The notes: generated by a model from the letters alone, not told the origin. A stretch of 37,023 nucleotides of DNA from Gammaproteobacteria bacterium (GCA_013214965.1 JABSRU010000040.1:1-37023); one strand, 5' to 3'; positions 1 to 7,496 are shown, numbered from the stretch's first letter. Translations and numbers: made by a program.

Positions 1-795
1 CTACCTCGCGTAGCCGACTTGTTTGAAGCTCGTAAGCCAAAAGAACCGGCTATCCTTGCTGAAATCAGTGGTACTATCTCGTTCGGTAAAGAAACTAAAG
101 GTAAGCGTCGTCTAATGATTACGCCAGCTGATGGTTCTGAACATTACGAAGAGATGATCCCTAAGTGGCGTAACCTGAACGCGTTTGAAGGTGAAAAAGT
201 TGAAAAAGGCGAAGTAATCGCTGATGGACCTGAATCACCGCATGATATTCTACGTTTACGTGGTATTACTCACGTTGCTAACTATATCGTTAACGAAGTT
301 CAAGACGTTTACCGTCTACAGGGCGTAAAGATTAACGATAAGCATTGTGAATGTATCATTCGTCAAATGCTTCGTAAGTGTACTATCAGCTTCACTGGTG
401 ACAGTACCTTCTTAGTCGGCGAAACGCTTGAATACTCTAAAGTTAAGATTGCTAACCGTGAGCTAGAAGCTGCAGGCAAAGAGCCAGCACGCTACGCGCG
501 TAACCTGATGGGTATCACGAAAGCATCATTAGCGACTGAGTCATTCATTTCGGCAGCATCGTTCCAGGAAACTACGCGAGTACTTACTGAAGCAGCTGTT
601 GGCGGCAAGTCTGATGATTTACGTGGTCTGAAAGAAAACGTAATCGTTGGTCGTCTAATCCCTGCTGGTACTGGTTTTGCTTACCACCAGAAACGTCGCG
701 CTGCAGCGAACGCTCCTGTGGTAACTAAGATCGATTCTGAAGAAGCAGAAGCTAACTTAGCTGACCTACTTGGTTCACTAGGTGGTGACGATTAA
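1..795 (+). CDS. rpoC: DNA-directed RNA polymerase subunit beta' (C-terminal part)
   Basis: This is the last 264 codons of the beta' subunit of RNA polymerase; the gene begins before the window and is open from base 1. The frame reads [20 protein letters not shown], the conserved segment in the C-terminal part of RpoC. It continues through [48 protein letters not shown] and [16 protein letters not shown] to an acidic tail ending in TAA. All of these match the C-terminal clamp/jaw region of gammaproteobacterial RpoC, which helps hold DNA and the omega subunit. A modest oddity is extra cysteines ([14 protein letters not shown]) where E. coli has aliphatic residues. An intrinsic terminator follows about 57 bases after the stop, so the rpo operon ends here. 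Confidence 0.98.
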   Translation, partial: LPRVADLFEARKPKEPAILAEISGTISFGKETKGKRRLMITPADGSEHYEEMIPKWRNLNAFEGEKVEKGEVIADGPESPHDILRLRGITHVANYIVNEVQDVYRLQGVKINDKHCECIIRQMLRKCTISFTGDSTFLVGETLEYSKVKIANRELEAAGKEPARYARNLMGITKASLATESFISAASFQETTRVLTEAAVGGKSDDLRGLKENVIVGRLIPAGTGFAYHQKRRAAANAPVVTKIDSEEAEANLADLLGSLGGDD

Positions 796-851
796 TCATC
801 GTTATCAGTGGCGGGGTTAGCCCTCGCCATTTAGTCGGTCTTCGAGACCAT

Positions 852-876
852 AAAGCACCTTAGGGTGCTTTTTTTA
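852..876 (+). terminator. Intrinsic terminator of the rpoBC operon
   Basis: Eight-base perfect arms aaagcacc (852-859) and ggtgcttt (864-871) enclose a four-base loop and run into a T tract (869-875). It lies 57 bases past the rpoC stop, with no gene between, and fits a rho-independent terminator. Confidence 0.9.
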
Positions 877-974
877 TGCTTAAATTTTGTTGATAAGCTA
901 ATATTATGATTAATTAAATTGTGGATGATTTATTGATGAGTAAAAACAGGATAAATAGATTATAGTGTTTTTTT

Positions 975-1952
975 GTGAGTTGTTTACTTAGTATATCTTC
1001 ATTAGTTGTTGCAGCGACTAGTGATATTGAACAAGGAATTGAAGCTTTCGAGCAGCAAGATTTTACCGTGGCAAAGCAGCAGTTTACTCAGCGTTTAAGT
1101 TTGAATACTCAAGATGCTGTCGCGTTACAATATTTGGCTAAAATTGCTTTGCAGCAGCAAGAGTTTGATGATGCGGAGGAGTATATCGAGCAAGCACTAA
1201 AATTTGCCGCTAATCAGGCTGAGATTCATTTTGATGCTGCATTGATCATGGCGGCACAAGCACAAAATTCAAGTATTTTTAGTGCCCCAGGTTATGCTAA
1301 AAAATCACTCAATGGCTTTAAAATGGCAGTACAATTAGCACCGAGTAATTTACAATATCGCCAAGGGTTAATGACTTTTTATCTGGCAGCGCCGGGTATT
1401 GTTGGTGGCGATGAAGCGTTAGCGTTAGTAGAAGCGTTGGCGATCGAAAAGATTGATCCAGTCGCTGGGGTATTGGCGTTGGCTGATGTTTATCGTAATA
1501 CCGATCAAACCAAAGAGCTTAAACAGTTATTTTCGGATGCCGATAAAAGATTTCCTAATAATGCGGCCATTCTATTTAAGCGTGTGATGTACTATCAGGC
1601 TGAGAAACAATTTGACTTAGCGGTTAACGACTTTAAAAAAATTCAAACGATTGTGCCTAAAGACCAAAATGATATCACCGCATTTAGGGCACTTTATCAA
1701 ATAGGACGGAGTAGTGTCCTGAGTGAAAGTGATCATCAACGAGGAGTCAAAGCATTAGAGTCATTTATAAAGGCGGCGCCGGAGCATGAAGAGTTAGCAT
1801 CGAAATCTTGGGCAAGATATCGCTTAGGGTTGTTATATCATGAGCTCGGTGACAAAAATCGTGCGCTTGAGCTGTATGTTTTAGCTAAGGCTCAAGCAAC
1901 TGACAAACGTTTGATCGAAAAGTTAAAAAGGCAGATTAAAAAGAGTTCGTAA
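975..1952 (+). CDS. TPR-repeat protein, probably exported; start region broken by TAG
   Basis: This is a tetratricopeptide-repeat protein of about 325 residues. Repeated A/L-rich helix pairs are visible, for example QDAVALQYLAKIALQQQEFDDAEEYIEQALKFA-type segments near residues 45-80 and again near 190-310. Read from the GTG at 975, the N-terminus is a hydrophobic stretch (SCLLSISSLVVAA) with no positive charge and no good ribosome-binding site in front. An ATG at 936, in the same frame, encodes MSKNRINRL and then a TAG at 963-965, after which the hydrophobic stretch follows. Together the two parts look like one Sec signal peptide (basic n-region plus h-region) split by an amber codon. The gene may therefore be a recent pseudogene, be suppressed, or contain a sequencing error. 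The 3' end overlaps norR by 17 bases, convergently. TPR proteins act as scaffolds; no specific partner is indicated. Confidence 0.75.
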   Translation: MSCLLSISSLVVAATSDIEQGIEAFEQQDFTVAKQQFTQRLSLNTQDAVALQYLAKIALQQQEFDDAEEYIEQALKFAANQAEIHFDAALIMAAQAQNSSIFSAPGYAKKSLNGFKMAVQLAPSNLQYRQGLMTFYLAAPGIVGGDEALALVEALAIEKIDPVAGVLALADVYRNTDQTKELKQLFSDADKRFPNNAAILFKRVMYYQAEKQFDLAVNDFKKIQTIVPKDQNDITAFRALYQIGRSSVLSESDHQRGVKALESFIKAAPEHEELASKSWARYRLGLLYHELGDKNRALELYVLAKAQATDKRLIEKLKRQIKKSS

Positions 1953-3507
1953 TGCTTAACCGTCGCATGGTGCGAATTAAATTGCTGCGGTCGAGCTTAA
2001 GTACTCGTGCGACACTTGCTAAGTTGCCGCGTTCTTGATCTAGAGCGCCGCGAATAAGCAGGCGCTGATAATCATCGGTTGCCTTACGGAAGCTTAACTC
2101 ACCTACTTGCTGAGCTAAGGGCATAACAGACGGTACAATTTCACTAAGTAGGGATCCTGCTTGCTCTACAGTGTTATGTTCAGGCAGTTGTAAATTAAGA
2201 TGGCCGCTATTGATACTGACTATATGGGTTTGGCGACCTTGCTCGGTGATGGCCTTTAGAGCGGCGCGGCTCAATAAATGTTCGAGTTCCCTGACATTAC
2301 CAGGCCAATCATATTGTGAAAGCTGTTCAATAGCACAGGGGTGTAAGCGTAATTTATTAGCCCCGAGTTGATGCTGATTTTTTTCCAAAAAATAACCCGC
2401 TAGTAATAAGTAATCCTTGGCTCGTTCACGTAATGGCGGTACCAATAAAGGATAGACACTTAAACGGTGGTAGAGATCGGCACGGAAACGACCCGCGGTC
2501 ACTTCTTGTTTTAAATCTCGGTTAGTCGCTGCGACAATGCGAACATCAACCACAATCACTTGATCGCTACCAACTCGCTGAATCTCACCACTTTGCAGTG
2601 CACGTAACAGTTTAGCTTGTGCCGACAGTGGCAACTCACCGACTTCATCCAAAAACAATGTTCCGCCATCAGCTAACTCAAAACGACCACTTCGAGCACT
2701 AATCGCACCGGAGAAAGCACCTTTTACATGGCCGAATAATTCACTTTCAATGATATTCTCTGGTAATGCGGCACAGTTTATTTGAACTAAAGGTTGTTTT
2801 TTTCGAGCGGATTGTTGATGAATACTCTTAGCCACTAACTCTTTGCCAACGCCAGTCTCACCAGTAATTAATACCGAAAGTTGGCTTGGTGCGACGGTAT
2901 TTATTTCATCGAGCATCCGTTTGATCGCCGGGCTATTACCAATGATATTGGATTGACTAACGGCAGCAACTAAGTGCTGAGTGACTTGTTGGTTGTGTTT
3001 TACTTGATGTTCGAGAGCTTCAATATGTTGACTCGTTTTAATCACTGCGGCAACCGCTGCAATATAAGCACGGATTTCTAACGGATCAAGTGAATCGAAA
3101 CTGCCCGTTTGCATTGCATCGAGGGTTAACACTCCCCAAGGTTTACCATCAATAATAATCGTGCTGCCCATGCAATCATGAACTTGTAATTGTTCGCTGT
3201 GATCTTCGACTAAACCATCATAGGGGTCGGCTAAATCACAATTGGCGTCAAAACGGGTTAATTGTGAGTTTTGTAAAATTTGCTTTAATCGCGGGTGTTG
3301 TTCAATCGCGAAGTGACGCGCCAATGCTTGATCTTTTAACCCTAAGGTTGCGACAGGTAACAAATGGTCATCGTTTAATTTGAGTAGCGCAACGACATCA
3401 CAGGGGATCGCTTGTTGAATGGCAAACACTAAGCGTTGATAGCGTTCAACGTGAGTTAAGTCTGAATTTAAATCTTCAACAATGTCGATAAATGGGGAAA
3501 TATTCAT
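1936..3507 (-). CDS. norR: Nitric oxide-responsive sigma-54 activator NorR
   Basis: NorR is a sigma-54-dependent activator that senses NO at a mononuclear non-haem iron in its N-terminal GAF domain. The GAF domain (about residues 20-160) keeps the residues implicated in iron/NO sensing in E. coli NorR: R73 in HPRL, D94 and D97 in DPYDG, C112 in VHDC and D130 in TLDAM. The AAA+ domain shows Walker A GETGVGKE, the sigma-54 contact loop and Walker B TLFLDEVGE. A Fis-type helix-turn-helix lies at the C-terminus (GNLASVARVLKLDRSNLI). The contact loop reads GAFSGA instead of the usual GAFTGA. I chose the ATG at 3507; a GTG at 3516 would add three residues and overlaps a NorR-type site. The gene is divergent from hmp, its classical target, with three candidate NorR sites and a sigma-54 promoter between them. 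Confidence 0.93.
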   Translation of the reverse strand: MNISPFIDIVEDLNSDLTHVERYQRLVFAIQQAIPCDVVALLKLNDDHLLPVATLGLKDQALARHFAIEQHPRLKQILQNSQLTRFDANCDLADPYDGLVEDHSEQLQVHDCMGSTIIIDGKPWGVLTLDAMQTGSFDSLDPLEIRAYIAAVAAVIKTSQHIEALEHQVKHNQQVTQHLVAAVSQSNIIGNSPAIKRMLDEINTVAPSQLSVLITGETGVGKELVAKSIHQQSARKKQPLVQINCAALPENIIESELFGHVKGAFSGAISARSGRFELADGGTLFLDEVGELPLSAQAKLLRALQSGEIQRVGSDQVIVVDVRIVAATNRDLKQEVTAGRFRADLYHRLSVYPLLVPPLRERAKDYLLLAGYFLEKNQHQLGANKLRLHPCAIEQLSQYDWPGNVRELEHLLSRAALKAITEQGRQTHIVSINSGHLNLQLPEHNTVEQAGSLLSEIVPSVMPLAQQVGELSFRKATDDYQRLLIRGALDQERGNLASVARVLKLDRSNLIRTMRRLSITNSF

Positions 3508-3510
3508 ATA

Positions 3511-3523
3511 AGTCACTTTAACC
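3511..3523. promoter_or_regulatory. Candidate NorR-binding site 1
   Basis: AGT-CACTTTA-ACC matches the GT-N7-AC core known for NorR. It lies just upstream of the norR start (and over the alternative GTG), so binding here would also affect norR itself. Confidence 0.6.
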
Positions 3524-3530
3524 TATTATG

Positions 3531-3543
3531 GGTTAAAATGACA
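3531..3543. promoter_or_regulatory. Candidate NorR-binding site 2
   Basis: GGT-TAAAATG-ACA matches the GT-N7-AC core. Its centre is 20 bases from that of site 1. Confidence 0.6.
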
Positions 3544-3549
3544 TATTTA

Positions 3550-3563
3550 TTGATTAAGGTCAA
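3550..3563. promoter_or_regulatory. FNR/CRP-family-like box in the hmp promoter region
   Basis: TTGAT-TAAG-GTCAA matches the FNR consensus TTGAT-N4-ATCAA at 9 of 10 positions. It overlaps NorR site 3. FNR is known to repress hmp in enteric bacteria; here the role is inferred only from the match. Confidence 0.4.
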
Positions 3564-3570
3564 TTTAACC
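3558..3570. promoter_or_regulatory. Candidate NorR-binding site 3
   Basis: GGT-CAATTTA-ACC is a perfect GGT-N7-ACC inverted repeat, the strongest of the three. Its centre is 27 bases from that of site 2 and roughly 75 bases upstream of the predicted sigma-54 start point. It overlaps an FNR-like motif. Confidence 0.7.
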
Positions 3571-3611
3571 CTATTATTAGTTATTTACTTTATAATCAAT
3601 TAGATAAAGAT

Positions 3612-3627
3612 TGGCACGTTTTATGTA
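3612..3627 (+). promoter_or_regulatory. Sigma-54 promoter of hmp
   Basis: TGGCACG, four bases, then ATGTA gives a perfect -24 element and a partial -12 element (consensus TTGCA). The required ten bases separate the GG and the G of the -12 element. The predicted start point is near 3638, about 33 bases before the hmp ATG. An upstream NorR activator and its sites support the call. Confidence 0.8.
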
Positions 3628-3670
3628 TTAGCTTGGTTAATATTATATTTTATTCCAAAAGGAACGCGCC

Positions 3671-4852
3671 ATGTTAGACGCTCACACAGTTCAAGTTATT
3701 AAAGCTACCGTACCGGTACTAAAAATTCATGCCAATGACATTACCAAAGTATTTTACCCATTATTGTTTGCTCAGCATCCAGATGTTGTGCCATATTTTA
3801 ATCAAAGTAATCAAGGGAAAGGCACCCAACCTAAAGCGTTAGCGACTGCGGTTATTGCCTATGGTGCTAATATTGATGAATTAGGGAATTTAAGCGAAGC
3901 GGTTAATAAGATTGTTCAGAAGCACGTTTCACTTGGAATTTTACCGGCGCAATATGATGCGGTTGGTGGTTGTTTGTTACAAGCGATCAAAACCGTATTA
4001 GGTGATGCGGCTACAGATGAGATCATGGATGCTTGGGCTCAGGCCTATGGTCAATTGGCGAACATCCTTATCTCGGCTGAAGAATCTATTTATACCGAGA
4101 ATGAGAATAAAGCGGGCGGTTGGCGTGGTGAGCGTGAATTTAAATTAGTTAAACGGGTTGAAGAAAGCGCCGTAATAAGTTCGTTCTATTTTGAACCGAC
4201 CGACAGTAATGGCGTACCGACTTTTGAAGCTGGACAGTTTATTACGATTATTTTAGATGACGTTAATGGATTACCAACGCGCCGTAATTACAGTTTGTCA
4301 GATGCTCCGGGCACCAGTTATTTAAGGATTAGTGTTAAGCGTGAAATTGATGGCGTAGTATCTAACCATATTCACGATAAACTCTTTATGGGCGATAAGG
4401 TGCATCTGTCACACCCTGCTGGTGATTTTACCCTGCGAAAAAATAATAAACCCTTAGTGTTATTAACGGGTGGCGTCGGTATTACTCCTGCGATTAGCAT
4501 GCTTAATAGTGAAGTTGATTCGGGCCGAGAGATTCGTTTTATTCATGCTGCAATCAATAGTAAAGTGCATGCCTTTAAGGAGCATGTTAATCAATTGGCT
4601 GCAAACAACGATAAAATATTGCCATTATATGTTTACAGTAATCCAGAACAAAATTGTCAGCCCGATGCGACTGGCTTTATTACTGAAGAATTAATCGCAC
4701 AACATTTACCCGATGACCGAGATGTTGAATTCTATTTTCTTGGTCCATTACCCTTTATGCGTGCAGCACTTAAAATTGCCCATGATCTTAAGATTCCGGC
4801 AGCACAAATTCATTATGAATTTTTTGGTCCAAGCGAAGATTTAATTGCTTAA
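3671..4852 (+). CDS. hmp: Flavohaemoprotein, nitric oxide dioxygenase
   Basis: Hmp converts NO plus O2 to nitrate using NAD(P)H, FAD and haem in the cytoplasm, and so protects against nitrosative stress. The protein has 393 residues, against about 396 in E. coli. The globin domain (1-140) keeps distal Y29 and Q53 and proximal haem ligand H85. A ferredoxin-reductase domain follows, with the FAD-binding motif RRNYSLS near residue 210. The NAD-binding part shows LTGGVGITP near 265 and ends in HYEFFGPSED. The start has a good ribosome-binding site (aaaagga, ten bases ahead). It is the first gene of a tightly packed unit: the next reading frame starts eight bases before its stop. Control by NorR and sigma-54 is read from the upstream DNA. 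Confidence 0.97.
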   Translation: MLDAHTVQVIKATVPVLKIHANDITKVFYPLLFAQHPDVVPYFNQSNQGKGTQPKALATAVIAYGANIDELGNLSEAVNKIVQKHVSLGILPAQYDAVGGCLLQAIKTVLGDAATDEIMDAWAQAYGQLANILISAEESIYTENENKAGGWRGEREFKLVKRVEESAVISSFYFEPTDSNGVPTFEAGQFITIILDDVNGLPTRRNYSLSDAPGTSYLRISVKREIDGVVSNHIHDKLFMGDKVHLSHPAGDFTLRKNNKPLVLLTGGVGITPAISMLNSEVDSGREIRFIHAAINSKVHAFKEHVNQLAANNDKILPLYVYSNPEQNCQPDATGFITEELIAQHLPDDRDVEFYFLGPLPFMRAALKIAHDLKIPAAQIHYEFFGPSEDLIA

Positions 4853-5321
4853 ATCATTATTTGTTAAGCAGATTAAACCCGCTTTGGGCGGGTTTATTAG
4901 TATCTTTTGTATATATTTTATCAGTTATTATTACACTGGTCTTATAGGAACCAATGCAATACTGCCCTCGATGGGCGCTGCTACGGTGCTATTATTTTAT
5001 TCACCGCAAGGTCTATTCTCTAGGCCATGGTCATTATTCGCGGGTAACTTATTGTCAGCGCTAGTCGGGGTTTGTTGTTATCAGTGGTTTGGTGACACAT
5101 TTATCGGGGCGAGCAGTGCCGTGGCTATTTCGATGTTAGTGATGTCGCTTGGTCATTGTATTCATCCACCGGGTGGTGCGACAGCCTTAGCCGCTGTTGT
5201 TGGTGGCGATTTGATTCATCAATTAGGATTCTCCTATGTCATTATTCCAACATTGCTTAATTGTCTGATTATTTATATGGTGTCAGCTCTGTTTAACCGA
5301 TTTGTACAAATTAGGGAATGA
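4845..5321 (+). CDS. HPP-family integral membrane protein
   Basis: This 158-residue protein is almost wholly hydrophobic, with about four membrane segments (roughly residues 14-30, 37-53, 64-82 and 92-150 in two parts). It contains the family-defining HPP motif at 107-109 inside CIHPPGGATALAAVVGG, and a conserved PSMGAATVLLF segment at 41-51. Some HPP proteins of cyanobacteria and chloroplasts carry nitrite across membranes; most bacterial members are uncharacterised. The TTG start at 4845 overlaps the end of hmp by eight bases, which suggests translational coupling, and an in-frame stop at 4842 rules out an earlier start. Being co-transcribed with an NO dioxygenase that produces nitrate makes transport of a nitrogen oxide an attractive guess, but this is inference. 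Confidence 0.88.
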   Translation: MLKSLFVKQIKPALGGFISIFCIYFISYYYTGLIGTNAILPSMGAATVLLFYSPQGLFSRPWSLFAGNLLSALVGVCCYQWFGDTFIGASSAVAISMLVMSLGHCIHPPGGATALAAVVGGDLIHQLGFSYVIIPTLLNCLIIYMVSALFNRFVQIRE

Positions 5322-5323
5322 TG

Positions 5324-5923
5324 ATGGATAAGTTAGATGGTTTATCGGGATTAATGGTGCACCAGCAAAAAGAGTGGGGGGAAATTGTCACCGGATTTGA
5401 AACTAAAAATAAATACGCGGTGTGTGATGAGTCGGAACAACAATTGTATTTTGCCGCCGAAAAGAAAGGCTCATTACTGGTTCGACTCTTTTTAAAAGCG
5501 TGCCGACCGTTTTATCTTGAGGTGCTTAACGAGCAGGGTGCAATGGTTATTAATGTTACTCGGCCATTTCGATTTTTCTTCCATCAAGCGACGGTGCGCG
5601 ATAATCAAGGCAATATACTGGGGGTGATTAAGAAAAAATTCTCAATTTTGAGGCGGAAGTATTCGGTGCTTGATCAAAATGAGCAGGAAATATATCAGTT
5701 ATATGGACCGATGCTTAAGCCATGGACTTTTATTATCCGTGATGACAATCGTGAGTACGGTAAAATAACTAAAGAATGGAGCGGTTTGCTCAAAGAGTCT
5801 TTTACTGATGCTGACAACTTTGGGGTGACGTTTCCCGAGGATTGGAATGTTGCCAAAAAAGGCTTATTTTTGGGCGCAGTGTTTTTAATTGATTTTGTCC
5901 ATTTTGAAAATAAAGAGAGTTAA
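5324..5923 (+). CDS. Scramblase/LURP-one-fold (tubby-like) protein
   Basis: This protein of about 199 residues resembles the phospholipid scramblase-related/LURP-one family. It is rich in alternating beta strands of the form 'YxVxDxxxxxLYxA', has a central RPFRFFFHQATVRDNQGNIL segment, and ends in a hydrophobic helix (GLFLGAVFLIDFVHFE) that would fill the barrel. Bacterial members have no agreed function. Three consecutive in-frame ATGs occur at 5318, 5321 and 5324 after the ribosome-binding site AGGGA (5313-5317). The third is best spaced and was chosen; the first overlaps the stop of the HPP gene as ATGA. It is the third gene of the hmp operon and ends directly against the convergent yafY-like gene, with no gap and no terminator. 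Confidence 0.8.
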   Translation: MDKLDGLSGLMVHQQKEWGEIVTGFETKNKYAVCDESEQQLYFAAEKKGSLLVRLFLKACRPFYLEVLNEQGAMVINVTRPFRFFFHQATVRDNQGNILGVIKKKFSILRRKYSVLDQNEQEIYQLYGPMLKPWTFIIRDDNREYGKITKEWSGLLKESFTDADNFGVTFPEDWNVAKKGLFLGAVFLIDFVHFENKES

Positions 5924-6616
5924 TTACTTTGTTGTTGCCCGGTGTTCTTGTGCCATTAACGCTAAAAAGTCAGTTAATTCTTGGCCGTCAATGATGGGGA
6001 AGTGGCGTGGTAAGCAACGAAGCTCGATGATTCTATCTACTCTAAAATTACGGAAATCGTTGCGCAGTTCGCACCATGCTAATAATGTCCACAGCCCTTT
6101 CCAGAAATAGATTGCTAATGGGCGTATCTCTCGTTGGCTTTGCTTGAGTTTGACATCTTGATAATCTACTTCGAGATATTGACGTTCACGCGCTGCTTTG
6201 CGCAGTGGATCTAAGTGCCTAAACTCTGTCGAATCGATATAAAAATTTGGGGCGAACATTAATGAATTAAAGTCTTGTAAGCGGGCTGGCAAAACAGCTT
6301 CGACTTTTATCATCGCTTGTTTGGCGGCACTCGCGAGTTCTTGACCTCCCCACGCTTCAACCATCCGCATCCCGATTTGAATTGCTTCGAGTTCTTGCTC
6401 ATTAAACATTAATGGTGGCACATTGACCTCATGCCTTAGCATATAGCCAACACCGGCTTCACCTTCAATCGGGATACCACTAAGACACAGGTCTTGCACA
6501 TCTCGATAGATGGTCCGTGTTGATACTTCAAGCCGCTCGGCTAACACTTTAGCAGTGGTTAGCCGGCGGTTCTTGAGGACTTGAATGATTTGAAACAGTC
6601 GGTCGGCGCGTCGCAA
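5924..6616 (-). CDS. YafY-family HTH/WYL transcriptional regulator
   Basis: This is a 230-residue regulator. An N-terminal helix-turn-helix (MRRADRLFQIIQVLKNRRLTT-like start, then LAERLEVSTRTIYRDVQDL, residues 1-60) matches the DeoR-like HTH_11 domain. The C-terminal two thirds (about 130-220: YLEVDYQDVK, REIRPLAIYFWKGLWTLLAW, FRNFRVDRI) matches a WYL ligand-sensing domain. The start is TTG at 6616, only two bases past the stop of the GFA gene, so translation is probably coupled. It is the last gene of a leftward unit with a VOC protein and a GFA protein and is likely to control that unit; its ligand is unknown. Confidence 0.9.
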   Translation of the reverse strand: MRRADRLFQIIQVLKNRRLTTAKVLAERLEVSTRTIYRDVQDLCLSGIPIEGEAGVGYMLRHEVNVPPLMFNEQELEAIQIGMRMVEAWGGQELASAAKQAMIKVEAVLPARLQDFNSLMFAPNFYIDSTEFRHLDPLRKAARERQYLEVDYQDVKLKQSQREIRPLAIYFWKGLWTLLAWCELRNDFRNFRVDRIIELRCLPRHFPIIDGQELTDFLALMAQEHRATTK

Positions 6617-6618
6617 TA

Positions 6619-7038
6619 TTAACCGCCTACGCTAGGGGGCAATATATCAAACTTTGGAACACCGACAGGAAATAGTGCCCAACTTGGTGCTGACGCTGTA
6701 TAAATAGCCATTTTAGGGGTTAAATCTCTGTCATCCGCTAGCGTCGTTGCAGCAACTGAATAGAATTTAGCGACCGTGACATCAGCGTATAGCGTAGTAC
6801 CGCAGGAGCCGCAAAATAGATAATTTATTGGTTGCCCTGAATCGCCTTGACGACTATATGATTGGGGGGAGCCCTTAATAATTTTAAATTTATCAGGAGC
6901 GACCCATAGGCCAAACCATTTATCGGATCCGCTGCTTATTTGGCATTCCTTACAATAACAAAATACCGAATTCATTGGTTCGCCTTCAAACTGATATTGA
7001 ACGTCACCACAACTACAACCGCCTTGCCACTGTTCCAT
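6619..7038 (-). CDS. GFA/CENP-V family zinc protein
   Basis: This 139-residue protein is of the glutathione-dependent formaldehyde-activating (GFA) fold. The cysteine pattern is complete: GGCSCGDVQYQF near residues 7-18, FCYCKEC near 27-33 and FCGSCGTTLY near 75-84. These bind two zinc ions in the family. The founding member promotes S-hydroxymethylglutathione formation, but most paralogues have no proven reaction, so a specific activity should not be assumed. The ATG has a clear ribosome-binding site (AAGGA, seven bases ahead). It lies 12 bases downstream of the VOC gene and two bases upstream of the WYL regulator in one leftward operon. Confidence 0.92.
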   Translation of the reverse strand: MEQWQGGCSCGDVQYQFEGEPMNSVFCYCKECQISSGSDKWFGLWVAPDKFKIIKGSPQSYSRQGDSGQPINYLFCGSCGTTLYADVTVAKFYSVAATTLADDRDLTPKMAIYTASAPSWALFPVGVPKFDILPPSVGG

Positions 7039-7050
7039 AATTTATTCCTT

Positions 7051-7434
7051 TTATAGATTATTAGCCCACAATCCTACTTTATTTCCTTCGCTATCGCCAA
7101 ATAAAGCAATATAACCACACTCACCGTCTTTGATTGGGGTCGCTGGTAATAAAACCGTCACATTAGCTTGTTGTAATTTTTCGACCAATGGCGTTAGTTG
7201 TTCACTGAAGTGGAGGTAAATGGTGCTGCCATCCATGCTTGGAGTCAACATTTTGTGTTTGACTAAAGCAAGGTTGGTATCATCATCGTTTTTAGTTTCT
7301 AAAATGGCCATTTCCATGTCATCGATGGTTTCTCGTTTAAAGTTAACGTTGAAATGCTGTTGATAAAATTTAATCGCGCGATCCATATCGCTGACTGCAA
7401 TCTCGGCCCAAACTAATGGTGGGTGATTTAACAT
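7051..7434 (-). CDS. VOC-family (glyoxalase/dioxygenase-fold) protein
   Basis: This 127-residue single-domain vicinal-oxygen-chelate protein shows WAEIAVSDMDRAIKFYQQHF at the N-terminus and a C-terminal module ending GYIALFGDSEGNKVGLWAN. The fold is used by glyoxalase I, bleomycin-resistance proteins and methylmalonyl-CoA epimerases. The substrate here cannot be told. I placed the start at the ATG at 7434 because it has a strong ribosome-binding site (GGAG, seven bases ahead); a TTG 45 bases further upstream lacks one. It is the first gene of the leftward unit with the GFA protein and WYL regulator, a combination that suggests handling of a reactive carbonyl compound (inference). A 28-bp palindrome lies about 63 bases upstream. 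Confidence 0.9.
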   Translation of the reverse strand: MLNHPPLVWAEIAVSDMDRAIKFYQQHFNVNFKRETIDDMEMAILETKNDDDTNLALVKHKMLTPSMDGSTIYLHFSEQLTPLVEKLQQANVTVLLPATPIKDGECGYIALFGDSEGNKVGLWANNL

Positions 7435-7496
7435 AATTATGCTCCATGTTGTGGTTGTTAGTAACTTATTCACTAACAAAACTGAGCATAATCCCC

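Noticed and set aside
3516-3516. GTG start for norR at 3516
   Set aside because: It adds only three residues and lies over a NorR-type site; the ATG at 3507 is the better start, though the GTG cannot be excluded.
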